A DNA stretch of 64,000 bases from Flavonifractor porci (GCF_037572415.1 NZ_JBBHLB010000006.1:1-64000), one strand, 5' to 3'. Positions 50,720-58,958 are shown, counted from the first letter of the stretch. Notes: generated by a model from the sequence alone, not told the origin. Program-made: numbers and translations.

Positions 50720-50899
50720 ATGAGCAACCAGGATATTAGACGCACAGCGGCAGGGGCCGGGGTGAAACTCTGGCAGATCGCGGACGCTCTAGGAATGGCG
50801 GATTGCAGCTTTTCCCGGAAACTTCGCAAGGAGCTGCCCCAGGATGAAAAGGCGAAAATCTTCGCTATCATTCAGCGGCTTGCAAAGGAGGTGAGCTAA
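50720..50899 (+). CDS. Small helix-turn-helix protein of the satellite-like element
   Basis: A protein of 59 residues: 'MSNQDIRRTAAGAGVKLWQIADALGMADCSFSRKLRKELP' then a short helix. The 'VKLWQIADALGMADCSFSRKLR' segment reads as a helix-turn-helix of the kind seen in small Cro/XRE-like phage proteins. It is the first gene of the rightward operon, directly after the divergent promoter, with GGAGGTGA 8 bases before the ATG. By position it may be a Cro-like regulator or a modulator of excision. The next gene starts within its stop codon (TAATG). Confidence 0.65.
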   Translation: MSNQDIRRTAAGAGVKLWQIADALGMADCSFSRKLRKELPQDEKAKIFAIIQRLAKEVS

Positions 50900-51096
50900 T
50901 GGCAGACAAACTAGACCCCCTGGCCGTATCCCCGGCGGAGTGTGCCCGTCTGCTGGGTATCAGCAGGCCAAAGGTTTATGACCTTATCAATCAAGGCGGA
51001 TTCCCTTCCTTTAAGCTGGGCAGCCGCACTTTGATTAGTGTGGACGGATTGCGGGAATGGATCTCCAGACAGACACAAGCAGAGGTGAATATATGA
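50899..51096 (+). CDS. Excisionase/AlpA-like MerR-type HTH protein
   Basis: A protein of 65 residues. 'LAVSPAECARLLGISRPKVYDLINQGGFPSFKLGSRTLISVDGLREWI' is the excisionase-family (HTH_17) winged helix: the recognition turn, 'P-x-x-K-x-G-x-R' wing and final 'L-x-x-W-I' are all present. Proteins of this class direct integrase toward excision (Xis) or activate island genes (AlpA). The start overlaps the previous stop, and its own stop overlaps the next start (ATGA), giving a tightly coupled operon. Confidence 0.85.
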   Translation: MADKLDPLAVSPAECARLLGISRPKVYDLINQGGFPSFKLGSRTLISVDGLREWISRQTQAEVNI

Positions 51097-51494
51097 GTAA
51101 GACAAAAAAGAGCCGTCCCAGTGTTGCAGCACCAGGACGGCAGGCGGAAACGGGGACTTATGGCAGGGCCTCCACTTCCATTTATCAGAATACCACACAG
51201 CCAACCGGCAGGCAACCGGGAAAAATCGAGCGGCTTTTATCCCACGGCGCAGAGAACGCCGTCCCGCTCCAGCATTTGGTGACCCTCACCGAGCTGCCCG
51301 CCCGCCAAGTCCGCCAACTCATTCAGGCGGAACGCTTGCGGGGCGCTCAGATCCTGGCTGACAACCAGAACGGCTATTATCTGCCTGAAACCCAGGAGGA
51401 TGTGGAACTGTTTTACAAGTCCATGCTCCACCGGGCGGCGGAGATCACCAGGGTTGCCACAGCGGTAAAACTGAGGGGGCGGCGGCTTGACTAG
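51093..51494 (+). CDS. Winged-helix-like protein preceding the primase
   Basis: A protein of 133 residues. The first 50 are disordered and rich in Ser, Thr, Gln and Arg. The rest ('IERLLSHGAENAVPLQHLVTLTELPARQVRQLIQAERLRGAQILADNQNGYYLPET') looks like a winged helix in which helix 'PARQVRQLIQAER' is the reader and 'NGYYLP' the wing, a form often found just before replication genes in phages and islands. A role in origin recognition or primase loading is plausible but unproven. The start at 51,093 has AGAGGTGA upstream. Its end overlaps the primase start by 8 bases. Confidence 0.65.
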   Translation: MSKTKKSRPSVAAPGRQAETGTYGRASTSIYQNTTQPTGRQPGKIERLLSHGAENAVPLQHLVTLTELPARQVRQLIQAERLRGAQILADNQNGYYLPETQEDVELFYKSMLHRAAEITRVATAVKLRGRRLD

Positions 51495-53856
51495 GTTTTT
51501 CCCGGACGGACTGCCCCAAGAACTGAAAGACAGCGGGCGCTGGTGCGTGTGGAGATACGAACAGCGAGAGGGCCGGGACAAGCCTACCAAAGTACCGTAC
51601 AACCCCCGAACCGGGGGCGGGGCTATGTCCAACAACCCCAGCACCTTCACCGGCTACCAGACGGCTCTAAACGCCCTGGAGCGGGGCAGATATGACGGCC
51701 TGGGTGTGGGTGTGTTTGACAGCTTGTGTGCCGTTGACATTGACCACTGTATAGCGGAGGACGGCACCCCCTCCCCTCTTGCTGTGGACATTGTTTCCAC
51801 AATGGAGAGCTACACCGAAACAAGCCCCAGCGGGCAAGGGGTAAGGATATTCTTCAAAGCCGCCGGTTTTACCTACGACAAGGCCCGCTATTACACCATG
51901 AACGCAAAACAAGGGCTGGAAATCTATGTTTCTGGCGCTACCAACAAGTTTTTGACCGTCACCGGCAACTCTGAACCCTGGGCGGGTGCTTTCCCCGTCC
52001 ACGAGCGGGCGGAGGCATTGCAGACCATCCTCGACCGCTACATGGTGCGCCCCGCTCGAACCACTCCAGAGGCCACCAGAGCGCCCCAGGCACCCCTTGA
52101 CCTGTCGGATACCGAGATCATCACAAAGGCTCACAACGCCCGCAACGGGGCCGCATTTGCCGCCCTGTGGAACGGGGACACTTCCGGCTATGGCAGTCAT
52201 TCAGAGGCAGACATGGCCCTCTGCAACGCCCTGGCCTTTTGGACAGGATGCAACGCCGGACAGATGGACAGACTTTTCAGATCGTCCGGCCTGATGCGGG
52301 AGAAATGGGACAGGCGGCAGAGCGGCAGCACCTATGGGGCCTTGACCATTGCGGAGGCTATCCGTACTTGCAGCGCCTCCTATGAGCCGCATACATACCC
52401 CCAAAAATTACCCAAAAATGCCCTGATAACACCCCCTAAATGCTCGCCGGAGCAAGTCAGACCGCCGGACTTTTCGGACGCTGGCAACTCTGAGGCATTT
52501 ATCCAGATATACCGGGACACCCTTCTCTTTTCCGATGCCCTGGGCTGGATGGTGTGGAACAGTCAACGCTGGGAGCGCAGCGACCACAAGGCCCTCACCC
52601 TGGCAACCGAGCTATCCGGGGAAATGCTGGCAGATGCACAGCGGGAGAACCGCGCCGCTCTTGTAGCTATGGCAGAGGCAAAGGCAACAGAGGCGGAGGG
52701 TAGAAGCAAGCCGGAGGACATGGAGCGGGCCACCAATCGGGCCGCAAGTGCAAAGGCATACCTTACCCACACAAAGCGGACCCGCAGCGCCGGACGGCTG
52801 AAAAGTATGCTGGAGCTGGCAAAGCCCGCCTTTGTGGTTAAGGCCGACACCCTGGACGCAAACCCGGCAGACCTGAACACCCCCGCCGGGATTATTGACC
52901 TAACCACTGGGGCGCTACGGCCCCATGACCGGGCAGCACGATGTAGCCAGATCACCACCGCCTCCCCCGGAGAACAGGGGGCGCAGATGTGGGACACCTT
53001 CCTGGACACCATCACCCAGGGGGACAACAGCTTGCGGGGATTCCTCCAGCTTGTGGCGGGTATGGCCCTCCACGGCAAAGTCTACCATGAAGGGCTGATC
53101 CTGGCCCACGGAGCGGGCCGCAACGGCAAAAGCACCTTTTTTAATGCCCTGGCCGCTGTCCTGGGTGACTATGCCGGAAGTATCGACATCGACACCTTTA
53201 CTACCGACAAGCAGAACAGAGGCGCAGCCCTGGCAACCCTGCGAGGCAAGCGCCTTGTGATTGCCGGAGAGCTGGAGGAAGGGCGGCGGCTATCCGTTGC
53301 CACGGTGAAAAAGGTATGCTCTACCGACCGGATCACCATCGAAGAAAAGTACAAGGCCCCGGAGACCATCACCCCCTCCCATACCTTGTGCCTGTTTACC
53401 AACCATCTACCCCGTGTTGGCAGCACCGACCCCGGCACCTGGCGGCGGCTGATCGTGGTACCCTTCCGTGCCACCATCCCCACACAGGGGAGCCGGTCAA
53501 ACTATGGTGACATTCTGGTGCGAGATGCCGGGCCGTCTATCCTGTCCTGGGCCATTGAAGGAGCTGTGAACTTTGCACGCAACGGCTACCAGCTCCAGAC
53601 CCCGGATGTGGTGGAGGAAGCCACAGAAACATACCGAGGGCAGGAGGACTGGGTGGGCAACTTCCTGGCGGAGTGCTGCACCCTGGGGCCAGGTGTGTGG
53701 GTTCCATCCTCTGAACTGTACCAGCGTTACCGCCAATGGGCGGAAAATTCGGGGGACTACGTGCGCCGTCTGCCTGACTTCAATGCAGCCCTGGAAAATC
53801 GGGGACTATCCCGAAAAAAGACAAAGACCTGCAACGTGTGGCAGGGTGTTGCATGA
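51487..53856 (+). CDS. Primase/SF3 helicase (P4-family, NrS-1-like) of the satellite-like element
   Basis: A protein of 789 residues, start TTG 51,487. The N-terminal primase-like module begins 'RWCVWRYEQREGRDKPTKVPYNP' and contains 'LCAVDIDHC' (candidate catalytic D-x-D, near residue 80) and 'TSPSGQGVRIFF' near 115, as in NrS-1-like prim-pol proteins. A D5_N-type region (about 440-530) leads to the SF3 helicase with Walker A 'GAGRNGKSTF' near 541 and Walker B 'RLVIAGELEEG' near 590, then 'LFTNHLPRVGSTDPGTWRRLIVVPF' as sensor/Arg-finger block. It should replicate the excised element from the iterons just downstream. Confidence 0.93.
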   Translation: MTRFFPDGLPQELKDSGRWCVWRYEQREGRDKPTKVPYNPRTGGGAMSNNPSTFTGYQTALNALERGRYDGLGVGVFDSLCAVDIDHCIAEDGTPSPLAVDIVSTMESYTETSPSGQGVRIFFKAAGFTYDKARYYTMNAKQGLEIYVSGATNKFLTVTGNSEPWAGAFPVHERAEALQTILDRYMVRPARTTPEATRAPQAPLDLSDTEIITKAHNARNGAAFAALWNGDTSGYGSHSEADMALCNALAFWTGCNAGQMDRLFRSSGLMREKWDRRQSGSTYGALTIAEAIRTCSASYEPHTYPQKLPKNALITPPKCSPEQVRPPDFSDAGNSEAFIQIYRDTLLFSDALGWMVWNSQRWERSDHKALTLATELSGEMLADAQRENRAALVAMAEAKATEAEGRSKPEDMERATNRAASAKAYLTHTKRTRSAGRLKSMLELAKPAFVVKADTLDANPADLNTPAGIIDLTTGALRPHDRAARCSQITTASPGEQGAQMWDTFLDTITQGDNSLRGFLQLVAGMALHGKVYHEGLILAHGAGRNGKSTFFNALAAVLGDYAGSIDIDTFTTDKQNRGAALATLRGKRLVIAGELEEGRRLSVATVKKVCSTDRITIEEKYKAPETITPSHTLCLFTNHLPRVGSTDPGTWRRLIVVPFRATIPTQGSRSNYGDILVRDAGPSILSWAIEGAVNFARNGYQLQTPDVVEEATETYRGQEDWVGNFLAECCTLGPGVWVPSSELYQRYRQWAENSGDYVRRLPDFNAALENRGLSRKKTKTCNVWQGVA

Positions 53857-53863
53857 CTTAAAA

Positions 53864-54045
53864 GGTGGAGCTACTAGGTGGAGGTGGAGCTACTTTCCTA
53901 TTGTTTAAAAAAATCGGAAAAAATTAAAACCCTATAGGGACTTTTGGGGAAATAGCTCCACCGCCTCCACCAAAACCCGCAATCCCTTGTGGGAGTGGGG
54001 ATATAGCCGGTGGAGGCGCTTCCACTCAACCTCCACCCGGTGGAG
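53864..54045. other. Candidate iteron-type replication origin of the element
   Basis: Eight copies of the heptamer GGTGGAG lie in 182 bases. Plus strand: 53,864, 53,877, 53,883, 54,009 and 54,039. Minus strand: 53,956-53,962, 53,965-53,971 and 54,031-54,037. The innermost copies extend to GGTGGAGCTA and its complement TAGCTCCACC and face each other across an AT-rich core (about 53,894-53,955). Location right after the primase gene and the iterons-flanking-AT-core layout match satellite-island origins. No coding frame is convincing here. Confidence 0.75.
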
Positions 54046-54094
54046 ATACACCCACAGTTTTCAATGTATTTAGGCATAAAACGAGGGAAAAGAA

Positions 54095-54703
54095 ATGTAC
54101 TACCAAAGCAACGCCGGAGGCTGGAACCGTAGCCACGGACAGGTGGAGCGTACACCCCGGATTGATTCCTTTGAGCTGCCAATGGGCACATCATTGGGTA
54201 TTATCCGTTGTGGATGTGAAGTCCTGGGAGACACGCCCATAGAGATCAACACAGAGGGTACAACCGCCTGCATTTACCCAACAAGCTGGGGAGAAGGCAC
54301 AATGGTAAAACTATCACACAAGCCAAACGGTTATGGGGGAAAGCCACAGACCTTTTTTCTGTGCCCTCAGTGTGGGGAAAGGGTACGGTATCTGTACCTG
54401 AAGGAAAACCTGTTTCTTTGCCGCCAGTGCGCCAGACTGAACTACCGCAGCCAACAAAAAACAAGAGATTCCACGACAGATTATTGCCGTGGTATGAAGT
54501 ACGTCAGCAAAAACCTTCTTCCGTCACCTTTTTTTATAGATGGCTTCACCTTTATGGATTACCAACCTGAAAAGCCGAGCGGGATGTGGCGAAAAACGTA
54601 CAGCAAGCACTTAAATAAGTTTTCTTACTACCAGAATAGGTATAAGCGGCAGCTTCTCATGGATATTACCAAATTGAACTTAAAAGCAAATAAAGGAGAA
54701 TAA
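54095..54703 (+). CDS. Zinc-ribbon protein of unknown function, satellite cargo or replication accessory
   Basis: A protein of 202 residues. The middle part 'TFFLCPQCGERVRYLYLKENLFLCRQCARLNYRSQQ' (about 87-122) is a C-P-x-C-G ... C-x-x-C zinc ribbon of a type seen in mobile-element proteins. The N-terminal 80 residues are beta-rich, and the C-terminal 60 are Tyr/Lys-rich and basic. No catalytic motif is visible. It begins just after the iterons (GAGGG 8 bases before the ATG), so it may be part of the replication operon or be accessory. The lipoprotein gene starts 3 bases after its stop. Confidence 0.6.
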   Translation: MYYQSNAGGWNRSHGQVERTPRIDSFELPMGTSLGIIRCGCEVLGDTPIEINTEGTTACIYPTSWGEGTMVKLSHKPNGYGGKPQTFFLCPQCGERVRYLYLKENLFLCRQCARLNYRSQQKTRDSTTDYCRGMKYVSKNLLPSPFFIDGFTFMDYQPEKPSGMWRKTYSKHLNKFSYYQNRYKRQLLMDITKLNLKANKGE

Positions 54704-54706
54704 GCA

Positions 54707-55099
54707 ATGAAAAGATTTAAAATCGTTCCCCTTGCTTGTGCACTTGCTATTCTGATCGGTGTTCTTACTGGATGCGCAACAGCACCGGAACGCCCCTCCA
54801 GCGCCTCCACAGCGGACGTACAGGCTGTGCAAAAGGCTGTGGTACTATTCGACACCTCTACTGTAAAAATCGTCCTGGAGGGCGCAGAAACCACCGTAAC
54901 GGACAAGACCACCGGAACCGAGTACAGCTATACCACCACCCGGAAACTCACCACCCAGCAGCCCACGCTGGAGCAGATGAAAGCCCGCTGTATTGCCCGG
55001 ACTTCCGCAAACACCGCCACACTGAAAATCGAGCTGGCCGGGGCGCTGATCGTGGTTACTGACAAGACCACCGGACAAGTCTATTATATCGACCCCTGA
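54707..55099 (+). CDS. Small lipoprotein encoded at the right end of the element
   Basis: A protein of 130 residues. 'LAILIGVLTGCATAP' holds a lipobox LTGC (Cys23), so the product is a membrane-anchored lipoprotein. The mature part is Thr/Ala rich with two similar strands, 'VKIVLEGAETTVTDKTTGTEY' and 'LKIELAGALIVVTDKTTGQVY', which look like an internal duplication. It is the last gene before attR, the usual cargo slot. Phage-coded lipoproteins often block superinfection, so an exclusion role is a fair guess and no more. AAAGGAG lies 6-8 bases upstream. Confidence 0.75.
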   Translation: MKRFKIVPLACALAILIGVLTGCATAPERPSSASTADVQAVQKAVVLFDTSTVKIVLEGAETTVTDKTTGTEYSYTTTRKLTTQQPTLEQMKARCIARTSANTATLKIELAGALIVVTDKTTGQVYYIDP

Positions 55100-55258
55100 C
55101 ACCGCCTAAGGCCTGACCCTTTTTGACCCTTCAAAATACCCTTTAGCCGCTTTTCTACCCTTTACAGTCATACCCACTATTTACACTTATCCAAAATTGC
55201 AAGCGGCAAAAATACAGGCAATGACAGCAATTTACGCACAATAATCAGCATTTTTTAA

Positions 55259-55283
55259 TTCAAGTCCTGTATCGTCCACCAGA
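55259..55283 (+). repeat. attR core: second copy of the 25-bp direct repeat
   Basis: Identical to 48,491-48,515. The 55,100-55,258 stretch before it is AT-rich and shows no gene. Confidence 0.92.
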
Positions 55284-55287
55284 CCAA

Positions 55288-55325
55288 TCCCCTGAAGCCG
55301 CAAGGCTTCAGGGGATTTTGTTTTG
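55288..55325 (+). terminator. Probable original terminator of tRNA-Val, now beyond attR
   Basis: A perfect 12-bp stem (55,288-55,299 with 55,304-55,315), GCAA loop and TTTTG run just past attR. Before integration it would have followed the tRNA directly. Confidence 0.8.
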
Positions 55326-55360
55326 CCTAAAAACAGGTTTTAGCCTTGTTGTATGACGTC

Positions 55361-55394
55361 CCCCTGGAACCACACGGTTCCAGGGGTTTTTGTT
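55361..55394. terminator. Second terminator hairpin right of the element
   Basis: A perfect 11-bp stem (55,361-55,371 with 55,376-55,386), ACAC loop, followed by TTTTTGTTT on the plus strand. It may also end the converging symporter transcript. Confidence 0.75.
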
Positions 55395-55448
55395 TGAATG
55401 AAAGCGGACCTTTTGGGGAAACTCCATAGAACCATTCCGCTATTTGTA

Positions 55449-56879
55449 TCAACCTGTTTGATCCATAAAGCGATTTGCCCACTCATAATCCGGCGGGGTA
55501 CACAAACTGACCAGCACATATACCAGCGCCGACCCTGCCACGCCCAGCACGATCCGCAATGCAGACTGCTGTTCCCAGAAACTCGGCAGCGGTACCCCCA
55601 ACTGGATCATCAAATGATATCCGCAGTACGCCAGGCCGGAGAGCATGGCCGCCAATGCGCCCTGCCTGTTCCCTCTCCGCCAGATAAAGCCGGCAATGAG
55701 CGGAATAAACGCCCCGGTGGTAATCATATCAGAGGCGATCCACGCGATTTCCAGAATGGAACGGATCTTCAACGCAATCAGAAGGGCCGCGGCAGTTACG
55801 CAGAGGGTGGCGATCCGGGAAAAGCGCAGCTGCGCCTGCTCCTCCATCGGTCTGAGGTTCAGGTCGATGGTCAGGGTCATGGCTCCGGTATTGATGAGGG
55901 AATCCATGGTGGACATGATGGCGGCAGAGATCCCCACAAACACCAATGCGCCCAGCGCCGGGGGCATATAATCCATGACGATGGCTGTGACCACGCCGCC
56001 CTCCGGCATAGCGTCAAAGAGCACAAAGGCCGCCATGCCGCTGAGCACCACGATCAGGTAAAGAGGGATATAGGCAAAAAAGCCGATCATGGCCATTCGC
56101 CGCGCGTCCCGACTTGTTTTTGTGGCGGAGATGCGCTGCCATACATTTGCCTGTATGGTCCACGCACAGCCAAAGGTAATGATATACACGATATAGTCGC
56201 CGGCGCCTGCCATGATGCTCATATAGTCCTGCTTGCCTGCCGACTGAGCAGCCTGGCCGATCCCGTCTATCCCCCCGGCATGGAACATGGCGATCCCAAA
56301 GACCGCCACCGCCGCCAGCACCAGCAGCCAGAATTGAATGATGTCGGTGAGCACCACACCCCGAAACCCGCCAAACAGCGAATAGATCAGGACGATCAAT
56401 GTGCCCAGCAGCACGGCCGCTTCATAATCCAGCCCCAGATAGGTACCGAAAAAATTGCCTACGCCCACCATCTGGGAGGCGGCGGAAAAGGTCATGAAAA
56501 GCAGGATCATGACGGAAAGCATTTTGGAGACCCCTTTGGAATAGCGTTCCTCCATCATCTTCCCCTGAGTCAGGAACCCCACCCGCCGGATGGCCTTGGC
56601 GGCAATGGTGATCAGCAGCGTGGACAGCAGTACCGGCACGCCGTAATACCAGAAGGCGCCCAGACCCTGTTGATAGGCCAGATCCGCCGTAGACAAAGCG
56701 GAACCGGCCCCCCACCACGACGCGATAAAGGTGATTGACAGCGCCCAGGCGGGCAATGTGCGCCCGGCAAAGAAATAATCCAATACCGAGTGATTTTTCT
56801 TTTCTCTGGATACTGCCAGCAGCAGCACGGCAAAGTAGACCAGCAGCCCCACCAGGGATACCGTTTGCAGCTTTGTCAA
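55449..56879 (-). CDS. Sodium:solute symporter family (SSF) transporter
   Basis: A protein of 476 residues with about thirteen segments. 'SVLDYFFAGRTLPAWALSITFIASWWGAGSALSTADLAYQQGLGAFWYYGVP' (residues 31-80) is the SSF opening. 'LIYSLFGGFRGVVLTDIIQFWLLVLAAV' near 163 and 'ISAAIMSTMDSLINTGAMTLTIDL' near 315 carry the S-T-x-D-S sodium-site pattern. The substrate may be a carboxylate, sugar, proline or pantothenate and cannot be fixed by sequence. The start is TTG 56,879, with GGAGG 8 bases upstream. It lies downstream of the VWA gene, with 27 bases between. Confidence 0.88.
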   Translation of the reverse strand: MTKLQTVSLVGLLVYFAVLLLAVSREKKNHSVLDYFFAGRTLPAWALSITFIASWWGAGSALSTADLAYQQGLGAFWYYGVPVLLSTLLITIAAKAIRRVGFLTQGKMMEERYSKGVSKMLSVMILLFMTFSAASQMVGVGNFFGTYLGLDYEAAVLLGTLIVLIYSLFGGFRGVVLTDIIQFWLLVLAAVAVFGIAMFHAGGIDGIGQAAQSAGKQDYMSIMAGAGDYIVYIITFGCAWTIQANVWQRISATKTSRDARRMAMIGFFAYIPLYLIVVLSGMAAFVLFDAMPEGGVVTAIVMDYMPPALGALVFVGISAAIMSTMDSLINTGAMTLTIDLNLRPMEEQAQLRFSRIATLCVTAAALLIALKIRSILEIAWIASDMITTGAFIPLIAGFIWRRGNRQGALAAMLSGLAYCGYHLMIQLGVPLPSFWEQQSALRIVLGVAGSALVYVLVSLCTPPDYEWANRFMDQTG

Positions 56880-56906
56880 TTTCTCAACCTCCCGCCCCCG
56901 TGGCGA

Positions 56907-58109
56907 TCAGTAGCGGACCAGCAGCCGTTCAATGCCCCGCTCCAGGCCATCCACAGTCAGGTCATACATATCAAAGATCTTGGCCAGTTCATCATAGGTG
57001 GTGGCCCAATAGGAGGACAGCTCCGCTCTGGGCTGGGGATTCAGCCAAATGATATGGGCGTATCGTTCTTTTAATTGCTTCAGATAATCGATGCCGGCCT
57101 GTTTGCCATAACTTCTGGCACGCCAGTCATATTTGGGATAATACAGCTCCTCCGGCGCCATCATGGCGTCCCCCACCACGATGACCCGATACTCACTGTC
57201 CAGATTGGACAGCACGCTGTCGGTATCCTCCCCGATATCAAAGAGGGTGGGCTCCAGATGGAGGCGCTCATAGATGCAGTTGTGGAAATAGTAGACCTTC
57301 AGATCTTTAAAGGTGTTGGACCGCTCCGCCGCCTGGAACAGCTGGCTGCACAGCCCGGCATAGTAGTCCATGGAGCCGCCGGAGTCCATCAGCAGAAGCA
57401 CCTTGATGCTATTCTTCCGGGGACGCTGGTAGACCACCTTCAACCGCCCGGCGTTGTCGCCGGTCTCCCGGATGGTGGCGTCCACATCCAGCTCCGTGCG
57501 GTCCGGCTCAGCCTGGACCGAGAGCTGGCGCAGCTTGCGGAAGGCCATCTGGAACTGGCGGATGTCCAGGGTGTTGTCCTGGCGGAAGTCCCGGAACCGC
57601 CTCTCCCCCGCCACCATAAAGGCCGAGCGGTTGCGGCTCTGTCCTCCCACCCGGATGCCTCCCAGCTTCTTGCCGTTGTTGCCGAAGGGGCTGAAGCCAT
57701 CCCGGCCGATCCACTTGCTGCCGCCGTTGTGCTCGCCGTCCTGATCCTTCAGCCGCTCCTCAAACCGCTTGAGCACCTCTTCCATGCTCAGGCCGTTCTG
57801 CTCCATCAGCCGCTGGAACTGTTCCAAATGATCCAGCGCCTCCAGCTCCGGGCCGTTGAGCCACTCCAGCAGCTCCGGAGGCAGCTCCCGGGTATTCCGG
57901 GCAATGTCGCCGAAGAACTCCAGGAAAGCCCGGTCAAAGTCGTCATACCGCGCCTCGCTCTTGACCAGTACCGCCCGGCAGGTGCTGTAAAATCCCATCA
58001 GCGTCATGCCGTGGAGCCCCTGCTTCAGCGCCTCCATCAGCGTCATCCACTCATCCAGCGAGACGGGCACCCCTCTGGCACGCAGCAGATAAAAAAAGGA
58101 TGTAAACAT
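56907..58109 (-). CDS. VWA-domain protein (CoxE-like)
   Basis: A protein of 400 residues. The N-terminal half is helical. The C-terminal half is a von Willebrand A domain with MIDAS 'LLLMDSGGSMDYY' (D-x-G-x-S form with Gly, near 238), then 'KVYYFHNCIYE' and 'RVIVVGDAMMAP' (Asp of the MIDAS). Such proteins pair with MoxR AAA ATPases to form a chaperone for maturation of enzymes or surface complexes. The moxR gene ends 3 bases upstream. The client is unknown. GAGGTAAG lies just before the ATG. Confidence 0.88.
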   Translation of the reverse strand: MFTSFFYLLRARGVPVSLDEWMTLMEALKQGLHGMTLMGFYSTCRAVLVKSEARYDDFDRAFLEFFGDIARNTRELPPELLEWLNGPELEALDHLEQFQRLMEQNGLSMEEVLKRFEERLKDQDGEHNGGSKWIGRDGFSPFGNNGKKLGGIRVGGQSRNRSAFMVAGERRFRDFRQDNTLDIRQFQMAFRKLRQLSVQAEPDRTELDVDATIRETGDNAGRLKVVYQRPRKNSIKVLLLMDSGGSMDYYAGLCSQLFQAAERSNTFKDLKVYYFHNCIYERLHLEPTLFDIGEDTDSVLSNLDSEYRVIVVGDAMMAPEELYYPKYDWRARSYGKQAGIDYLKQLKERYAHIIWLNPQPRAELSSYWATTYDELAKIFDMYDLTVDGLERGIERLLVRY

Positions 58110-58112
58110 ATC

Positions 58113-58922
58113 TTACCTCAGCTTTTCCCGAACCAGACGCACATCCTTCTCCTTTTTCAGCAGCACCCCCAGGAAGGGCAGTTCCGACGTGATGCGCTCG
58201 GGATCGATGCCCCCCAGAATGAGGGCCTGCACCCAGTCGATCAGCTCAGATGTGCTGGGCCGCTTCTCCAGGCCCCGCAGGGAACGCAGCCAGTAGAAGG
58301 CCTCGATCACCTGAGAGAGCAGGATCTGATCCACATCCCCCAGATGGACTTTTACGATTTTCTCCATCTGCTGGGCGTCCGGGAACTGGATATAGTGGAA
58401 GATACACCGGCGCAGGAAGGCGTCGGGCAGCTCCTTCTCGGCATTGGAGGTAATGATGACCACCGGGCGCTGCCTGGCCTTGACGGTCTCCTTGGTCTCA
58501 GGCACATAGAACTCCATCCGGTCCAGCTCCCACAGCAGGTCGTTGGGGAACTCCAGATCGGCCTTGTCCACCTCATCGATGAGCAGGACCACCTGCTCTT
58601 CCGACTGGAAGGCCTCGCCCAGCTTGCCCAGCTTGATATATTTGGCGATGTCGTCCACGGCCTCGCCGAACTGGCTGTCGTAGAGACGCTGCACCACGTC
58701 GTAGACATACAGGCCGTCCTGGGCCTTGGTGGTGGATTTGACGCTCCAGGTAATGAGCTGCCGGTCCATGGATTCGGCAATGGCCTGGGCCAGCACAGTT
58801 TTGCCGGTACCCGGCTCGCCCTTGATCAGCAGGGGCTTGCCCAGGGCCAGCGCAATATTGACCGCCTCCTGCAGCTCCTGGGAGGCCACATAGGTCTCGG
58901 TTCCGCGAAAGGTCTGCTTCAT
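58113..58922 (-). CDS. MoxR-family AAA ATPase
   Basis: A cytosolic AAA+ ATPase of 269 residues. Walker A 'GEPGTGKTVLAQAIAES' lies near 35, Walker B 'VVLLIDEVDKADLEF' near 106 and sensor 1 'VVIITSNAEKELPDAFLRRCIF' near 148. Its usual partner, a VWA protein, follows directly. The pair is believed to insert metal or fold partner proteins. AAGGAG precedes the ATG. It may be co-transcribed with the VWA and symporter genes. Confidence 0.92.
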   Translation of the reverse strand: MKQTFRGTETYVASQELQEAVNIALALGKPLLIKGEPGTGKTVLAQAIAESMDRQLITWSVKSTTKAQDGLYVYDVVQRLYDSQFGEAVDDIAKYIKLGKLGEAFQSEEQVVLLIDEVDKADLEFPNDLLWELDRMEFYVPETKETVKARQRPVVIITSNAEKELPDAFLRRCIFHYIQFPDAQQMEKIVKVHLGDVDQILLSQVIEAFYWLRSLRGLEKRPSTSELIDWVQALILGGIDPERITSELPFLGVLLKKEKDVRLVREKLR

Positions 58923-58958
58923 GGTATAAACTCCTTATTTCATCATAATTAAGACAGA

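Larger units (their letters stand above)
48491..55283. mobile_element. 6.8-kb tRNA-Val-integrated satellite-like element (PICI/P4-like architecture)
   Basis: It is bounded by 25-bp direct repeats. The contents in order are a tyrosine integrase (minus), XRE repressor (minus), small HTH protein, excisionase-like HTH protein, winged-helix-like protein, primase/SF3 helicase, iteron origin, zinc-ribbon protein and lipoprotein. This is the lysogeny-excision-replication core known from phage-inducible islands and P4-type satellites. No terminase, capsid, tail, portal, cos/pac redirecting or conjugation gene is seen. It is smaller than typical islands of 8-15 kb. The repressor gene is visibly AT-richer than the chromosome. 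A helper-dependent satellite is the best reading; an immobile remnant is possible, but every gene looks intact. Confidence 0.85.

Noticed and set aside
48491..55283. Full prophage
   Set aside because: No terminase, portal, capsid, tail, holin or lysin gene is present between the att repeats.
48491..55283. Integrative conjugative element
   Set aside because: No relaxase, coupling protein or type IV secretion gene is seen, and replication is by a primase-helicase with iterons.
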